Shown piece after piece: positions 33,710 to 43,058 of a stretch of 64,000 bases of DNA (positions are counted from its first letter, which is position 1; each line of letters begins with the position of its first letter). The notes beneath the pieces were generated by a model. That model made no database searches and was not told the DNA's origin. It saw only the letters and a list, made by a program, of their open reading frames with translations. A program made the position numbers and the translations under genes. The stretch covers positions 248,001-312,000 of the forward strand of contig DASREM010000028.1 of assembly GCA_035652095.1 (NCBI GenBank), written 5' to 3'. The DNA comes from DASREM01 sp035652095 (GTDB lineage Bacteria; Acidobacteriota; Terriglobia; Terriglobales; Acidobacteriaceae).

Positions 33710-36700
33710 TCAGACGGCGGCTTCCACCGGTTCTTTGAACTCGTTCTCCGTCTCCTGGTCGCTGGTTTCCGCAATGTGCCTCTTGGCCACCAGCATATAA
33801 ATGGACGGCACAACGAAGAGCGTGAATGCGGTCCCAATGATCATGCCGCTGACCAGCATAATGCCGATGCTGTTGCGTGCTCCGGCCCCCGGGCCGTTTG
33901 CCAGTACCAGCGGGAAGTGTCCGAATACGGTTGCGGCCGTGGTCATCAGGATTGGACGCAACCGCGTTCCTGCGGCTTCTACAATCGCGTCAATCTTCTG
34001 TTTGCCCGTTTCTTGCAAGTGATTGGCAAACTCCACGATCAGAATTCCGTTCTTCGCAATCAGTCCCACCAGCGTGATCAATCCGACCTCGCTGTAGATG
34101 TTGAGCGTGGTAAATCCCAGGAACGAGAACGTCAACGCCCCGGCAATCGCCAACGGCACCGATCCCGCCAAAATAATGAAAGGATCGCGGAAGCTCTCGA
34201 ATTGCGCCGCCAGCACCAGGTAAATCAGGATCGCCGACAGCAGGAACGTCCCCAGGAATTTGCTGCCTTCGACGCGAAGCTGGCGTGACTCGCCGGCGTA
34301 ATCCACTCCAAATCCCTGCGGCAGGATTCCCTTTGCCTCATCTTCCAGGAAGGTGAGGGCGCGATCGAGCGGCACGTTAGGTGGAATCACTCCCTGGATC
34401 CGGATGGCGTTAAGCTGCTGGAACTTGTTCAAGGAACGCGGTTCAGTCGTGGTTTTCAGAGTAGCAAACGTCGATAGGGGGACCAGTTTGTCATTCGAGC
34501 CCTTGACGTAGATCTGCTGAAGCTGCTCGGGGGTGAGACGCTCGACCCGCTTCACCTGCGGAATGACTTTGTAGCTCCGTCCCTGGATGCTGAACCGGTT
34601 CACATAATTGCCGCCCAGCATAGTGGAGAGGTCCTGCCCGGCCTGGCTGAGGTCGACTCCCTGCGAACGCAGCTTGTCGCGATCGAAAACCACTTCCGTC
34701 TGCGGCTGGTCAAACTTCATGTCCACGTCGGCGAAGATGAACAAGCCGCTTTTCATTGCCTTTTGGACCAGCTTGTTGCCAAACTCGCTCAATTGCTCAG
34801 GTTCCGCCGCAGAAACGATTACGAAGTCCACTGGGAAGTTTCCACCACCCGGAAGCGGTGGAGGAGTCAAGGGAATGACACGAATGCCTGGAATCTTTGA
34901 CAGTGGCCCGGTCGATTCCACCAGCAGTTGTTGCGCGGTCTTCTTACGCTGGCTCCAGGGCTTGGTAACCATGCCTCCGAAGCCCCCATTCGGGTTGGTG
35001 ATCTGGAAAATACTCTCGCTCTCGGGGAACGAGTGATAAACGTCGTACACCTCTTGCGTGAAAAGGTTGGTCTGATCCAGCGTCGAGTTCGCCGAGGACT
35101 GAATCACGCCGAACACGACACCCTGATCTTCCGCAGGAGCCAGTTCGTGCTGCGAGAACATGTAGAACGGAACCATCAACGCGGCCACCAGCACCCACAA
35201 CGTCAGCACCACCGGGCGGTAACGCAAAGTCCCGGCGAGACTGCGGGTATACCAGCCGCGAACCCGCTCGAAATGCCGGTTGATCATGCCCGCAAAACCG
35301 CGCTCGGAAGCTCCTGCACGCAGCAGTTTCGATCCCATCATCGGGGAAAGCGTCAGTGCGACGATGCCCGAAACCACCACTGCGCCGGCGAGGGTGAAGG
35401 CAAACTCGCGGAACAGCGCTCCCGTCAGTCCACCCTGAATTCCAATCGGCGCGTACACCGCCGCCAAGGTGATGGTCATGGCGATGATTGGCCCGACCAG
35501 TTCCCGCGCCGCATCGATGGCTGCGCGGAATGGGGATTTGCCCAGCTGAATGTGGCGTTCGACGTTCTCCACCATCACGATCGCATCGTCCACCACCAGT
35601 CCCACCGAGAGCACGATCGCCAGCAGGGTCAGAAGATTGATGGTAAAGCCCGCGATCAGCATCAAGAACACTGCGCCGATCAGCGAGATCGGAATCGCGA
35701 CCACAGGAATCAGGACCGAGCGGAACGATCCCAGGAAGAGGAAGATGACGACGATAACGATCAGCAGCGTCTCGCCCAGGGTGTGCAATACTTCGTCGAT
35801 CGCATCCTGAATGTACGCGGTGGAATCGTAGGGAACGCCCAGCTTCATCCCGGTCGGAAGCTGCTCTCTGATTCCGGGCAAAGCTGCTCGAACGTCCTTG
35901 ATCACTGCCAGCGAGTTGGCGGTGGGAAGCACCCAGATTCCCATGAACGTGGCGGTCTCGCCGTTGAAGCGGACATCCTGGTCGTAGTTCTCGGCTCCCA
36001 GCGATACGTCGGCAATTTCGCCGAGCCGCACCACCACCCCGCTCTGTTCCTTCACCACCAGCTGTTTGAATTCATCCGCGGTGCGCAGATCGGTATTTGC
36101 TACCAGGTTCACTGACACCATCGAACCCTTGGTAGCCCCTAGAGCGGACAGGTAGTTGTTCTTCGCCAGCGCATCATGCACGTCGGAAGGCGACACGTTG
36201 CGCGCCGCCATCTGATCGGTCTTGAGCCAGATCCGCATGGCGAAGGTGCGGTTGCCGAGAATGTCGGCACGTTGCACGCCGCTGATTGCACTCAGTTTCG
36301 GCTGCACGACTCGCGTCAGGTAATCCGTGATTTGGTTCTGATCGAGATCGGCCGACGAAAACCCGATGTACATCGCCGCAAACTGCGTGTCGGCGGTCTG
36401 CAGGTCAATGACTGGGGCTTCCGCTTCGGGCGGCAGGTCATTTCGTACCTGGGCTACTTTCGCCTGGATTTGCGTCAGTGCGGCATTGGTATCGTAATTC
36501 AGCTTCAGGTGCACCGTGATGGTGCTCAGGCCCTGGGCGCTATTCGATTCCATGTAGTCAATGCCATCCGCGCTGGCGATCACGCGCTCTAGCGGCGTGG
36601 TAATGAATCCGCGCACCAGGTCCGCGTTGGCGCCCACGTACACCGTCGAGACCTGCACCACCGCAATATCACTGCGCGGGTATTGCCGAACACTCAACGA

Positions 36701-36790
36701 ACGTATGGACTGCAAACCCGCGATCAGGATCACGAGGTTCACCACGACCGCCAGTACCGGCCGTTTAACGAATAGATCGGTGAGCTTCAT
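33710..36790 (-). CDS. RND-family (HAE1) efflux pump inner-membrane subunit
   Basis: A 1026-residue proton-driven multidrug exporter of the AcrB/MexB type. It has the usual layout: one N-terminal helix, a large periplasmic loop, a block of helices with the proton-relay aspartates in GLVVDDAIVMVENVERH, a second loop and a second helix block. The sequence FVKRPVLAVVVNL at the start is typical. It forms a two-gene operon with the membrane fusion protein gene 12 bp upstream. No outer-membrane TolC-like gene is next to it. Confidence 0.95.
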   Translation of the reverse strand: MKLTDLFVKRPVLAVVVNLVILIAGLQSIRSLSVRQYPRSDIAVVQVSTVYVGANADLVRGFITTPLERVIASADGIDYMESNSAQGLSTITVHLKLNYDTNAALTQIQAKVAQVRNDLPPEAEAPVIDLQTADTQFAAMYIGFSSADLDQNQITDYLTRVVQPKLSAISGVQRADILGNRTFAMRIWLKTDQMAARNVSPSDVHDALAKNNYLSALGATKGSMVSVNLVANTDLRTADEFKQLVVKEQSGVVVRLGEIADVSLGAENYDQDVRFNGETATFMGIWVLPTANSLAVIKDVRAALPGIREQLPTGMKLGVPYDSTAYIQDAIDEVLHTLGETLLIVIVVIFLFLGSFRSVLIPVVAIPISLIGAVFLMLIAGFTINLLTLLAIVLSVGLVVDDAIVMVENVERHIQLGKSPFRAAIDAARELVGPIIAMTITLAAVYAPIGIQGGLTGALFREFAFTLAGAVVVSGIVALTLSPMMGSKLLRAGASERGFAGMINRHFERVRGWYTRSLAGTLRYRPVVLTLWVLVAALMVPFYMFSQHELAPAEDQGVVFGVIQSSANSTLDQTNLFTQEVYDVYHSFPESESIFQITNPNGGFGGMVTKPWSQRKKTAQQLLVESTGPLSKIPGIRVIPLTPPPLPGGGNFPVDFVIVSAAEPEQLSEFGNKLVQKAMKSGLFIFADVDMKFDQPQTEVVFDRDKLRSQGVDLSQAGQDLSTMLGGNYVNRFSIQGRSYKVIPQVKRVERLTPEQLQQIYVKGSNDKLVPLSTFATLKTTTEPRSLNKFQQLNAIRIQGVIPPNVPLDRALTFLEDEAKGILPQGFGVDYAGESRQLRVEGSKFLGTFLLSAILIYLVLAAQFESFRDPFIILAGSVPLAIAGALTFSFLGFTTLNIYSEVGLITLVGLIAKNGILIVEFANHLQETGKQKIDAIVEAAGTRLRPILMTTAATVFGHFPLVLANGPGAGARNSIGIMLVSGMIIGTAFTLFVVPSIYMLVAKRHIAETSDQETENEFKEPVEAAV

Positions 36791-36802
36791 TCAATTCCTC
36801 GA

Positions 36803-37930
36803 TTAGCTGTCCTCGGGTTTTGGGCTCGGACTGTTCCCGGGCTGAATCTTGTTATTGACCACAACCGGGGCTCCATTCCGCAGCTTGAATACTCCGGAAC
36901 TCACAACTTCGTCGCCGGGGTTCAGCCCGGAAACCACACCCACCTGGTCCCCTCGCGAACCTTCCACTTTGACAAATTGCTGGCGCACACCCTTGTAGGT
37001 TTTTCCTGAGGGATCTTTGAGGTCCGTGACTACGAACACCGAATCGCCATACGGCGCGTAGTTGATGGCCGACGCAGGCAAGGGAAGAACCTGCAGCGCC
37101 GTACCAACTCCCACCGCAACCTGCACGAACATGCCCGGCCGCAATTTGCCGGAGGGATTGTTCACAATCGCCTGGACCTGGATGTTGCGGGTTGTCTCGT
37201 CTACCACGGAGTCGAGCGCCGTCACCCGCCCCGCGAATTTTGCGCCGGGCACGTTATCGCTGGTGACCGTAAGCTGGCGTCCGACTTGCATCTGCGTGGT
37301 CTCCTGCTGCGGCACGCCGAAATTCACATAGATCGGGTTCAATGACTGCAAAGAGACAATGGGTTGGCCGGCCGCCAGGTACTGTCCCAGGTTCACCTGC
37401 CGGATGCCAAGAATGCCCGAGAACGGCGCCTTGATAGTCTTCCTCGCAATTGCAGCCTTGATCTCTCCCACGTTGGCTTCTGTCGCCTTCTGCTGTGCAA
37501 CTGCATTGTCATATTCCGTGCGGGCGACCACGCCTTCCTTCACCAACTGCTGCATGCGATCGAAATTGATCTTGGCCAGATCGCGTTGCGCTTCCATAGC
37601 CGCCAATTGTGCGCGCTCCTGGCGCGTGTCCAGTTCGACCAGAACATCGCCTTCCTTGACCCATCTGCCAGAATCAAAAAGAATCTTGTCCACCGTCCCG
37701 GGCAGATCGGCGCTCACGGTTACGCCCTGGATGGCAGCCGCCGTGCCAATGACCGACAGCGAGGCTGGCCAGGTTTCCTTTTTCGCGACCACGGTCGTGA
37801 CCGCGGACGGGGGCGGCTGGAAGTTTGCACCCTGCGCAATCGCAGTCTGAATCTGCCGGAATTTGACAAATCCCAGGCTTGCCAGAACGGTTACCACGAT
37901 CGCCAGCATCAACAACATCCGTTTCGCCAT
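36803..37930 (-). CDS. RND efflux membrane fusion (periplasmic adaptor) protein
   Basis: A 375-residue adaptor linking the RND pump to an outer-membrane channel. After an N-terminal signal anchor (LLMLAIVVTVLASLGF) come the lipoyl-like halves (SADLPGTVDKILFDSGRWVKEGDVL and later IKAPFSGILGIRQVNLGQYL), the intervening coiled-coil hairpin and a beta-barrel domain. The ATG at 37930 has AAGG seven bases upstream; a TTG at 37975 would add 15 residues. A 10-bp palindrome lies 45 bp upstream of the start. Confidence 0.93.
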   Translation of the reverse strand: MAKRMLLMLAIVVTVLASLGFVKFRQIQTAIAQGANFQPPPSAVTTVVAKKETWPASLSVIGTAAAIQGVTVSADLPGTVDKILFDSGRWVKEGDVLVELDTRQERAQLAAMEAQRDLAKINFDRMQQLVKEGVVARTEYDNAVAQQKATEANVGEIKAAIARKTIKAPFSGILGIRQVNLGQYLAAGQPIVSLQSLNPIYVNFGVPQQETTQMQVGRQLTVTSDNVPGAKFAGRVTALDSVVDETTRNIQVQAIVNNPSGKLRPGMFVQVAVGVGTALQVLPLPASAINYAPYGDSVFVVTDLKDPSGKTYKGVRQQFVKVEGSRGDQVGVVSGLNPGDEVVSSGVFKLRNGAPVVVNNKIQPGNSPSPKPEDS

Positions 37931-38335
37931 AAATCGCCTTACTCCCCGAACAAGAACTTTCAAGAACTGTGACAACTAACGTTAGATGAAGCTTCCAATA
38001 TTGATTGGCTCGCCTGGCAAAAGGATTCAGAGCTTCGCCATCGCCCCGAACCAAATCATAGTGTTAGACGAAACATCCGCCAAAACTTCACTCCCGAAAC
38101 TCGCCCAAATGAGCGACGCAGGCAGGGCCGGATTCGACCGATATGTCCCAAATTCCATAACCGACGGCGCTCAGTGCTGCAACGTCGAGCTCACAAGCGG
38201 TCCTTTACGCTTTGGACCCCAGCGGTTTGGCGACCACTAAGTTGGCCGGGAGGTTCCGATAAGGGGTAATCTCGGGCGGGGATTCATCGTCTTTTTGCTA
38301 TTTTACAGGAAACTGGAGTGAAGTTTATTGATTGC
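37931..38335. other. Intergenic region upstream of the efflux operon
   Basis: A 405-bp region containing the CTAACGTTAG palindrome near its left end and no gene I can support. An 84-codon frame starting at 37986 lacks a ribosome-binding site and any recognisable sequence. Confidence 0.5.
37976..37985. promoter_or_regulatory. Candidate operator CTAACGTTAG
   Basis: A perfect 10-bp palindrome 45 bp before the adaptor-protein start. Such palindromes at efflux promoters are commonly TetR-family operators; the nearest TetR gene is at 40497-41144. The link is inference. Confidence 0.4.
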
Positions 38336-39301
38336 TTACAGGGTCATCAAAGGTCGTGCCTCTCCGTTGGCCCCGCGGCGGGAACGGGCATGGGCCGCCT
38401 GCCTTACCGCCACCAGCACTGTCTGGGCCAGCCGTTCTACGACCGCGACGTCGCCTTCATCGAATGCAAATGAATTGCCCGAGAACACCTCCAGCAGCGC
38501 CAGAACATCCTTTTCGTATAGCGTTGGCGCCGCCAGGATCGAGCGCACTCCCAGGGCCCGGCAGCTATCAACATTCACCCGTCCATCGGTCTCCGCGTCG
38601 TCGCAGCGCAGCGCCCGTCCGCCCTGGATGCACTCCAGCGAGAAATTTGAGTTCATTTCCAGTTGCGTGTTCAACTCGGGCGCGATCGGTCCAACCCTGG
38701 CACGGCAAATCATGTACCCATTCTGCGCGACGGCAATGGCGGCTCCCATGCCTCGGGTCAGCGACCGTGCCCGCTCGCAAATCAGTTGGAGTGCGGCGTC
38801 AAGATTTGATCCCAGCGCATTGAACTCGTATTGGGTTGTCGTCGAGAACTCGCCGGCATCGTTTTGCGGACCATTGAAGTTCTCCAGGCTCAGTTCCAGG
38901 GCCTCGCGTTCCGCATGCAAGCCGCTCCGCGCCCCTGTCGCCATATTGAGCTTCGGAGCCTTTCGGCTCGGCGCCGCCTCATTCAGGGTCAACCATTCCT
39001 GCAGGCGCTGCCGCGCCTCTCCTGGCAAATCGGAAAACCGGACGCCCGCCCGTCCCAACGCGTCGGCCCAGGCCACATAGCCCGTGGTTTCGACGTAAAG
39101 GTCCGGGTCATGCAGGCTGAACTGCAGGTAAACCTGGCGCAACGGTTCGATCCGTGAATCTGCCTGCATCGACATCCCCTGGTCGCTGAGATCTAGAATC
39201 ATGCCCCCGGTAACCCCATCGAAGCTGGCGAAAGCGGGGGTATGCACCTTGTGGCGCAAGTAGGCTCTCCGATCTGGAATGAACTCCTGGTTGCCCGGCA
39301 T
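38336..39301 (-). CDS. PilZ-GAF domain protein
   Basis: A 321-residue protein. Residues about 8-115 form a PilZ domain (RRAYLRHKV with the arginine motif, then DLSDQGMSM), and about 150-310 form a GAF-like sensor (FNALGSNLDAALQLICERA, GVRSILAAPTLYEKDVLALLEVFSG, ending VVERLAQTVLVAVR). It would couple c-di-GMP binding to a small-molecule or redox signal. The frame extends upstream to 39541 but those residues overlap the next gene and look non-coding, so I chose the ATG at 39301, although its ribosome-binding site is weak. Confidence 0.8.
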   Translation of the reverse strand: MPGNQEFIPDRRAYLRHKVHTPAFASFDGVTGGMILDLSDQGMSMQADSRIEPLRQVYLQFSLHDPDLYVETTGYVAWADALGRAGVRFSDLPGEARQRLQEWLTLNEAAPSRKAPKLNMATGARSGLHAEREALELSLENFNGPQNDAGEFSTTTQYEFNALGSNLDAALQLICERARSLTRGMGAAIAVAQNGYMICRARVGPIAPELNTQLEMNSNFSLECIQGGRALRCDDAETDGRVNVDSCRALGVRSILAAPTLYEKDVLALLEVFSGNSFAFDEGDVAVVERLAQTVLVAVRQAAHARSRRGANGEARPLMTL

Positions 39302-39447
39302 GGATGGATGATGGTTGATCGCGGTGCGAGAACCATGATGCGAGGAAAGGTAGATCAGGAAAAGTGCATTTGCGGGTTCGGCTAGATTGCCTTTCTGGAA
39401 AACGTTATTCGAAATCCGCGAGAGGAGCGGATACGCGAGGTTCAGGC

Positions 39448-40404
39448 TCAATACGGCAAAAAGCCCGTCGTGCTGGTTCTCAACCGGTACACCGACGTGG
39501 TTGCCGTGATGTACAGCGTCTTCCTGTCCTTTTCGCCCCAAGTCAAATTGGCGGGTTGCTCCGGCATGACGATCGTGCCCAGATGATTTCCATTCCCGTC
39601 CCAGACCCAGATTCCCTCGGGCCCTGTGACAAATAGGCGGCCCTTCATGTCCACTTTGATTCCGTCGGGCACGCCATCATCCTTGCCGCCGGGTTCTTCT
39701 CCGAAGATTTTTCCGTTGCTCAAAGATCCGCCGGCGGACACATCGTAAACGCGGATATTTCTCTTCTCACTGTCATCCACGTACAAGTGTTTGCCATCGG
39801 GAGAGAACGCCAATCCGTTTGGCTGGGTCAGGTCTTTGGTCAGCAGACGCACGTCGCCTTTCTCGCCCAGGCGATACACGCCTTGAAACGGGATCTCCTG
39901 TTTTTCTCCTGCAACCAGGTCTAGAGTTGGGTCGGTGAAATACAGCGCACCATCAGGGCCGACGGTCACGTCATTAGGGCTATTGAACTTTTTTCCCTCA
40001 TACTTCTCGGCGAGCACCCGGTACTTTCCTTCCGGAGTGACCTCAACAATGGCACGCAGCACGCTCGCGCAGTCAATCAACCGGTGTTGGCGGTCAAATG
40101 TATTGCCGTCGGGGTCCCCCAACGCGATGACCTCTTCCTTCTGGCCGTTGGGATAGACGCGAAAGATTTTGTTCAGCGTCTCGTCGCTCACATAGAGGTA
40201 TCCCGCCGGATCCCATACCGGCCCCTCCGTGAACCCAAATCCGTCGGCCACCGGTTCCAGCTTTGCGGAGCGGTCCACAACTTTCCAGAATTCCGGCGAC
40301 TCGGACTTCAGCGCGAACTTCCTTTGGAGCCCCTGCGCCTGCGCAAGGGTCGCCAGAAGAGCGGAAAACGCTGCCAAAAAACAAATCTTTCGCAATTTGA
40401 TCAT
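39448..40404 (-). CDS. Exported SMP-30/gluconolactonase-like protein
   Basis: A 318-residue exported beta-propeller of the SMP-30/gluconolactonase/luciferin-regenerating family. Signal peptide ICFLAAFSALLATLAQAQ, then the metal-site glutamate region GFGFTEGPVWDPAG, the NDVTVGPDGALYFTD segment and the aspartate loop LTQPNGLAFSPDGKHLYVDDS. Likely a calcium-dependent lactonase acting on sugar lactones in the periplasm; substrate not known. The ATG at 40404 follows AAGGAG closely; another ATG lies 12 bp upstream. Confidence 0.88.
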   Translation of the reverse strand: MIKLRKICFLAAFSALLATLAQAQGLQRKFALKSESPEFWKVVDRSAKLEPVADGFGFTEGPVWDPAGYLYVSDETLNKIFRVYPNGQKEEVIALGDPDGNTFDRQHRLIDCASVLRAIVEVTPEGKYRVLAEKYEGKKFNSPNDVTVGPDGALYFTDPTLDLVAGEKQEIPFQGVYRLGEKGDVRLLTKDLTQPNGLAFSPDGKHLYVDDSEKRNIRVYDVSAGGSLSNGKIFGEEPGGKDDGVPDGIKVDMKGRLFVTGPEGIWVWDGNGNHLGTIVMPEQPANLTWGEKDRKTLYITATTSVYRLRTSTTGFLPY

Positions 40405-40496
40405 GTGCTCCTTCATCCGCCTACGTGGACCATCAAAAGGACGGTCGCAGGCTGGGCCCTGGTCCGGGTGAACGAGCGCGTACGCAACGCGCAAAG

Positions 40497-41144
40497 TCAG
40501 GCACGCGGACTCCTTCTTTCCTTTTTTTGATTCCGTGGCGGCCGGGTAACCGGAGTTGCGGCGACTTGCGGCTGTCCAATCCCGCCCCACACCAACCAGT
40601 GGTAGAGTTCGTCCATTTCTTCGGGCGATTGCTTCGCCCCGCTCTGAAGCCACCACGACATCACGGATAACAGCGCTCCTGCCAGGGCCTGCGCTGTGGC
40701 CGTGCTTCGATCGGGTACGGACCCCAGGTGCTGTAGGCGTTGCTGAATCGCTCGCGCGAAATATTCCTGGGCCATCTCCTGAAAGTCACGCAGCTTGTCG
40801 GCCGCCGCGAGCGCCGAATGCAAATGCTTCATTTCGTCAACATGAGCGAAGAACTCGCGCACCGGCGCCACCCGGCGAGAGGCTTCTTTCCTCCGCACCA
40901 GTAGAGTCGAGAACGTCTCAAAGAAATCTTCCAGGTCGCTGAGAAACAAGTCTTGCTTGTCCTGGTAATGCTTGTAGAAGGTGGAGCGGCCCACTCCGGC
41001 GCGGTCCAGCACCTGCTGCACGGTGATGTCTTCAAATCTGTTTTCCTGGATCAGCGCCAGCAAAGCGTCGCCCAGAGCATCGCGCGTGCGCCGGACTCTA
41101 CGGTCCACCTTCCTGGGCCTGCGGACTGCAGATTTTCGGGACAT
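40497..41144 (-). CDS. TetR-family transcriptional regulator
   Basis: A 215-residue regulator. The N-terminal helix-turn-helix is clear (FEDITVQQVLDRAGVGRSTFYKHYQDKQDLF), and the C-terminal helical part would bind a ligand. The N-terminus is very basic (VRRPRKVDRRVRRTR). It is divergent from a membrane protein gene at 41215 (70 bp apart), the most likely target, and lies 2.6 kb from the efflux pair. The start could also be a codon at 41192. Confidence 0.9.
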   Translation of the reverse strand: MSRKSAVRRPRKVDRRVRRTRDALGDALLALIQENRFEDITVQQVLDRAGVGRSTFYKHYQDKQDLFLSDLEDFFETFSTLLVRRKEASRRVAPVREFFAHVDEMKHLHSALAAADKLRDFQEMAQEYFARAIQQRLQHLGSVPDRSTATAQALAGALLSVMSWWLQSGAKQSPEEMDELYHWLVWGGIGQPQVAATPVTRPPRNQKKERRSPRA

Positions 41145-41214
41145 GGACCGCCTCTTTGTTCGACATCTCGCAATCTGGATTGACCGCTCCACGTTCCGGC
41201 GCTACATTCCGCCC

Positions 41215-41871
41215 ATGAACGACGATCGCCTGAGCGGATGGGCCCTGATTGCCGGATCGAGCGGCATGATTATAACCATGAGCTTGCACCCTACCGGCCA
41301 TATTTCGGCCGCGCAGATGGAATCCATGATTCCCATGCTGATTGCTGTGCATGCCCTGGCTCTGGCTTGCGTGCCGGTTCTGTTCCTGGGGACTCTGGGC
41401 CTCGCCCGCCGTCTGCACTCCGGACACCTGGCCGCCGTGAGCGGGTTGGTGGTCTTCGCCTTTGCCCTGATCGCAGTGATGAACGCCGCCGTCGCCGATG
41501 GCCTTATCACCCCCAGCGTTCTACGGCAGATTGTCGAGTCCGCGGGGGCGCAACCCGCGGCCGATACCTGGCGGATGATTTCGCACTTCAACTTCTACGT
41601 GAATCAGGCTTACGCCCAGGTCTTCGTTGCCGGATCGTCGGTGGCCCTGACGCTCTGGTCGCTTGCGGCATGGAAAAACCGCGAGTTCTCTCATGGATGG
41701 AGCATCTACGGCTGCGTGCTCTCGCTGGTGAGTCTGGCCGCGATGTTCTCCGGCCATCTGCCCCTCGATGCCCACCATTTTGGCGGCATCATTGTTGGTC
41801 AGGCAATCTGGTTCATCAGCGGTGGTGTGATGCTGCTGCGGCACCCCCGGCAGCATCTCGTCGTTGCATAG
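41215..41871 (+). CDS. Integral membrane protein of unknown function
   Basis: A 218-residue protein with about six membrane helices (for example WALIAGSSGMIITMSL, IAVHALALACVPVLFLGTLGL, ALIAVMNAAVADGLI) and histidines near helix ends (SLHPTGH, LDAHHFGG). It resembles the DUF4386-like membrane group but I cannot assign it. Being divergent from the TetR gene, it is probably controlled by it. Confidence 0.72.
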   Translation: MNDDRLSGWALIAGSSGMIITMSLHPTGHISAAQMESMIPMLIAVHALALACVPVLFLGTLGLARRLHSGHLAAVSGLVVFAFALIAVMNAAVADGLITPSVLRQIVESAGAQPAADTWRMISHFNFYVNQAYAQVFVAGSSVALTLWSLAAWKNREFSHGWSIYGCVLSLVSLAAMFSGHLPLDAHHFGGIIVGQAIWFISGGVMLLRHPRQHLVVA

Positions 41872-42243
41872 CTACTGCGGCGAGTTTCCCGCTCTGCGAA
41901 ACATGGCGAAAGGAATGCCATCCGGATCCACTGCCACTGCCATTTCGTCTCCACCGGGCAGAGTTTGTGGAGGAATTACGATGTGGGCGCCGAGACCTTC
42001 GGCTTTCTTGGCGTGGGCCTTCACATCTTCCACATGAATGAATAGCTGCACCATGCTGTGTCCCTCCTTCTCCGAAATGGGCCAGAGACCGCCCCCGATT
42101 CCTTTCGCACTCATGGTGTCCACCTGGCGGTACCCCATCGGGTTGTCGCCGGAGATTTTCCAGCCAAATAGCGCGGCGTAGAACTCCTCGAGCTTCTTCG
42201 GGTTCTTGGTGAGAATCTGCCAATGCATTACCGGGTTACCCAT
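41872..42243 (-). CDS. VOC (glyoxalase/bleomycin-resistance) family protein
   Basis: A 123-residue single VOC unit: HWQILTKNPKKLEEFYAALFGWKI at the start, a GGLWPISE metal-side strand and the final VDPDGIPFAMFRR. Such proteins act as dimers binding a divalent metal for glyoxalase, dioxygenase or drug-sequestering roles; the substrate is unknown. GAGGAGG precedes the ATG. Its start overlaps the end of the upstream regulator gene by 8 bp, so the two are translationally coupled. Confidence 0.88.
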   Translation of the reverse strand: MGNPVMHWQILTKNPKKLEEFYAALFGWKISGDNPMGYRQVDTMSAKGIGGGLWPISEKEGHSMVQLFIHVEDVKAHAKKAEGLGAHIVIPPQTLPGGDEMAVAVDPDGIPFAMFRRAGNSPQ

Positions 42244-42901
42244 TCTTTCCTCCTCTGGTTTTCAGCGCGGTAACTGGGAAAAATGAAATCTCGAGTTCAT
42301 AAACATCGTCGCTCACGTCGCTGTCGCTCGACAAAGCGCGGGCCTTTCGCATGAATTCATCCGCCAGGCGATGCAGCCGGGGAAGTGCTTTGGAATCGAA
42401 CGCGACCACCATATGGCGGTGCACACGGTGTTCACTCGGAGTCCGCTCAATGGCCTGGAGCGCCAACTCGTGAATTTCACGTTGTGCCTGATAGCCCGCT
42501 CCCTCCGGGAGTTCAGCAGTGTGGAACTCCGCATCTCCGGAACGATCAACCCACCGGTTGCGCCCTGACATCTCCATCAATCCCAAGCGCAGCAATCGCT
42601 GCAAGGCGGTATTGACTTCGTCGATCTCGATGGCAAGAGCTCCTGCGATCCAGCGCACGTCGGGCTTGAATCCTCGAATATGAGTGAGTTCAAGAATCGC
42701 GTAATGGTGCCAGGTGGAAAGCAGTTGAAAGGTGTCGAGATCGAATTGCAGGCTGCGTACCTGGTCTGTTCGTCTCGGTACATTCTTAGGCGGGCTTGGG
42801 CTGTAGCTCTGAAGCGCCTCTGCGCTCAGGCCCATGGCCTTGGCCACCGCTTTCAGGTCGCGTGCGGAGAAGCGCCGGCGGTTCCTGAGCACTTGCGACA
42901 A
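42236..42901 (-). CDS. TIGR02147-type regulator, N-terminus apparently frameshifted
   Basis: From the first usable codon (TTG) the product is 221 residues, with a partial helix-turn-helix (LSQVLRNRRRFSARDLKAVAKAMGL) and the TIGR02147/DUF4423 core (FQLLSTWHHYAILELTHIRGF, WIAGALAIEIDEVNTAL, VAFDSKALPRLHRLADEF). The same frame remains open upstream to about 42970 and encodes YSLRSFAKQLGIDHST, the missing first helices of the motif, yet has no ATG, GTG or TTG. A GTG at 42974 lies one base out of phase. A one-base indel (real or a sequencing error) or CTG initiation would explain this. Probable DNA-binding regulator of the VOC gene or of the divergent gene. Confidence 0.75.
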   Translation of the reverse strand: MSQVLRNRRRFSARDLKAVAKAMGLSAEALQSYSPSPPKNVPRRTDQVRSLQFDLDTFQLLSTWHHYAILELTHIRGFKPDVRWIAGALAIEIDEVNTALQRLLRLGLMEMSGRNRWVDRSGDAEFHTAELPEGAGYQAQREIHELALQAIERTPSEHRVHRHMVVAFDSKALPRLHRLADEFMRKARALSSDSDVSDDVYELEISFFPVTALKTRGGKNG

Positions 42902-43012
42902 AGTCGAATGATCGATCCCCAGCTGCTTGGCAAACGAACGTAGCGAATAACGTCGTGGTGCGCGCTGTCTTCACTGCGGCAGGTTAGTGGACAATCCACG
43001 GCAGGGCAACCA

Positions 43013-43058
43013 TTTTGTCCCAATGCTGGGGCAAAAAGTGGGGCAAGTGTTTTGCCCC
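43013..43058. promoter_or_regulatory. Double palindrome with GGGGCAA/TTGCCCC half-sites
   Basis: TTTTGTCCC (43013) faces GGGGCAAAA (43028), and GGGGCAA (43040) faces TTGCCCC (43052). Together they give four related half-sites in 46 bp between divergent genes. There is no T-run, so this looks like an operator array rather than a terminator. The adjacent TIGR02147-type regulator is the obvious candidate binder. Confidence 0.5.

Noticed and set aside
37986..38240. 84-codon frame upstream of the efflux operon
   Set aside because: No ribosome-binding site and no protein-like pattern; it begins beside the CTAACGTTAG palindrome.
40981..41214. N-terminal extension of the membrane protein at 41215
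   Set aside because: It overlaps the divergent TetR gene and its helix-turn-helix coding region; the ATG at 41215 is more sensible.
42786..42974. 62-codon frame starting at the GTG 42974
   Set aside because: Its sequence is out of phase with the conserved regulator helices that the neighbouring frame encodes.
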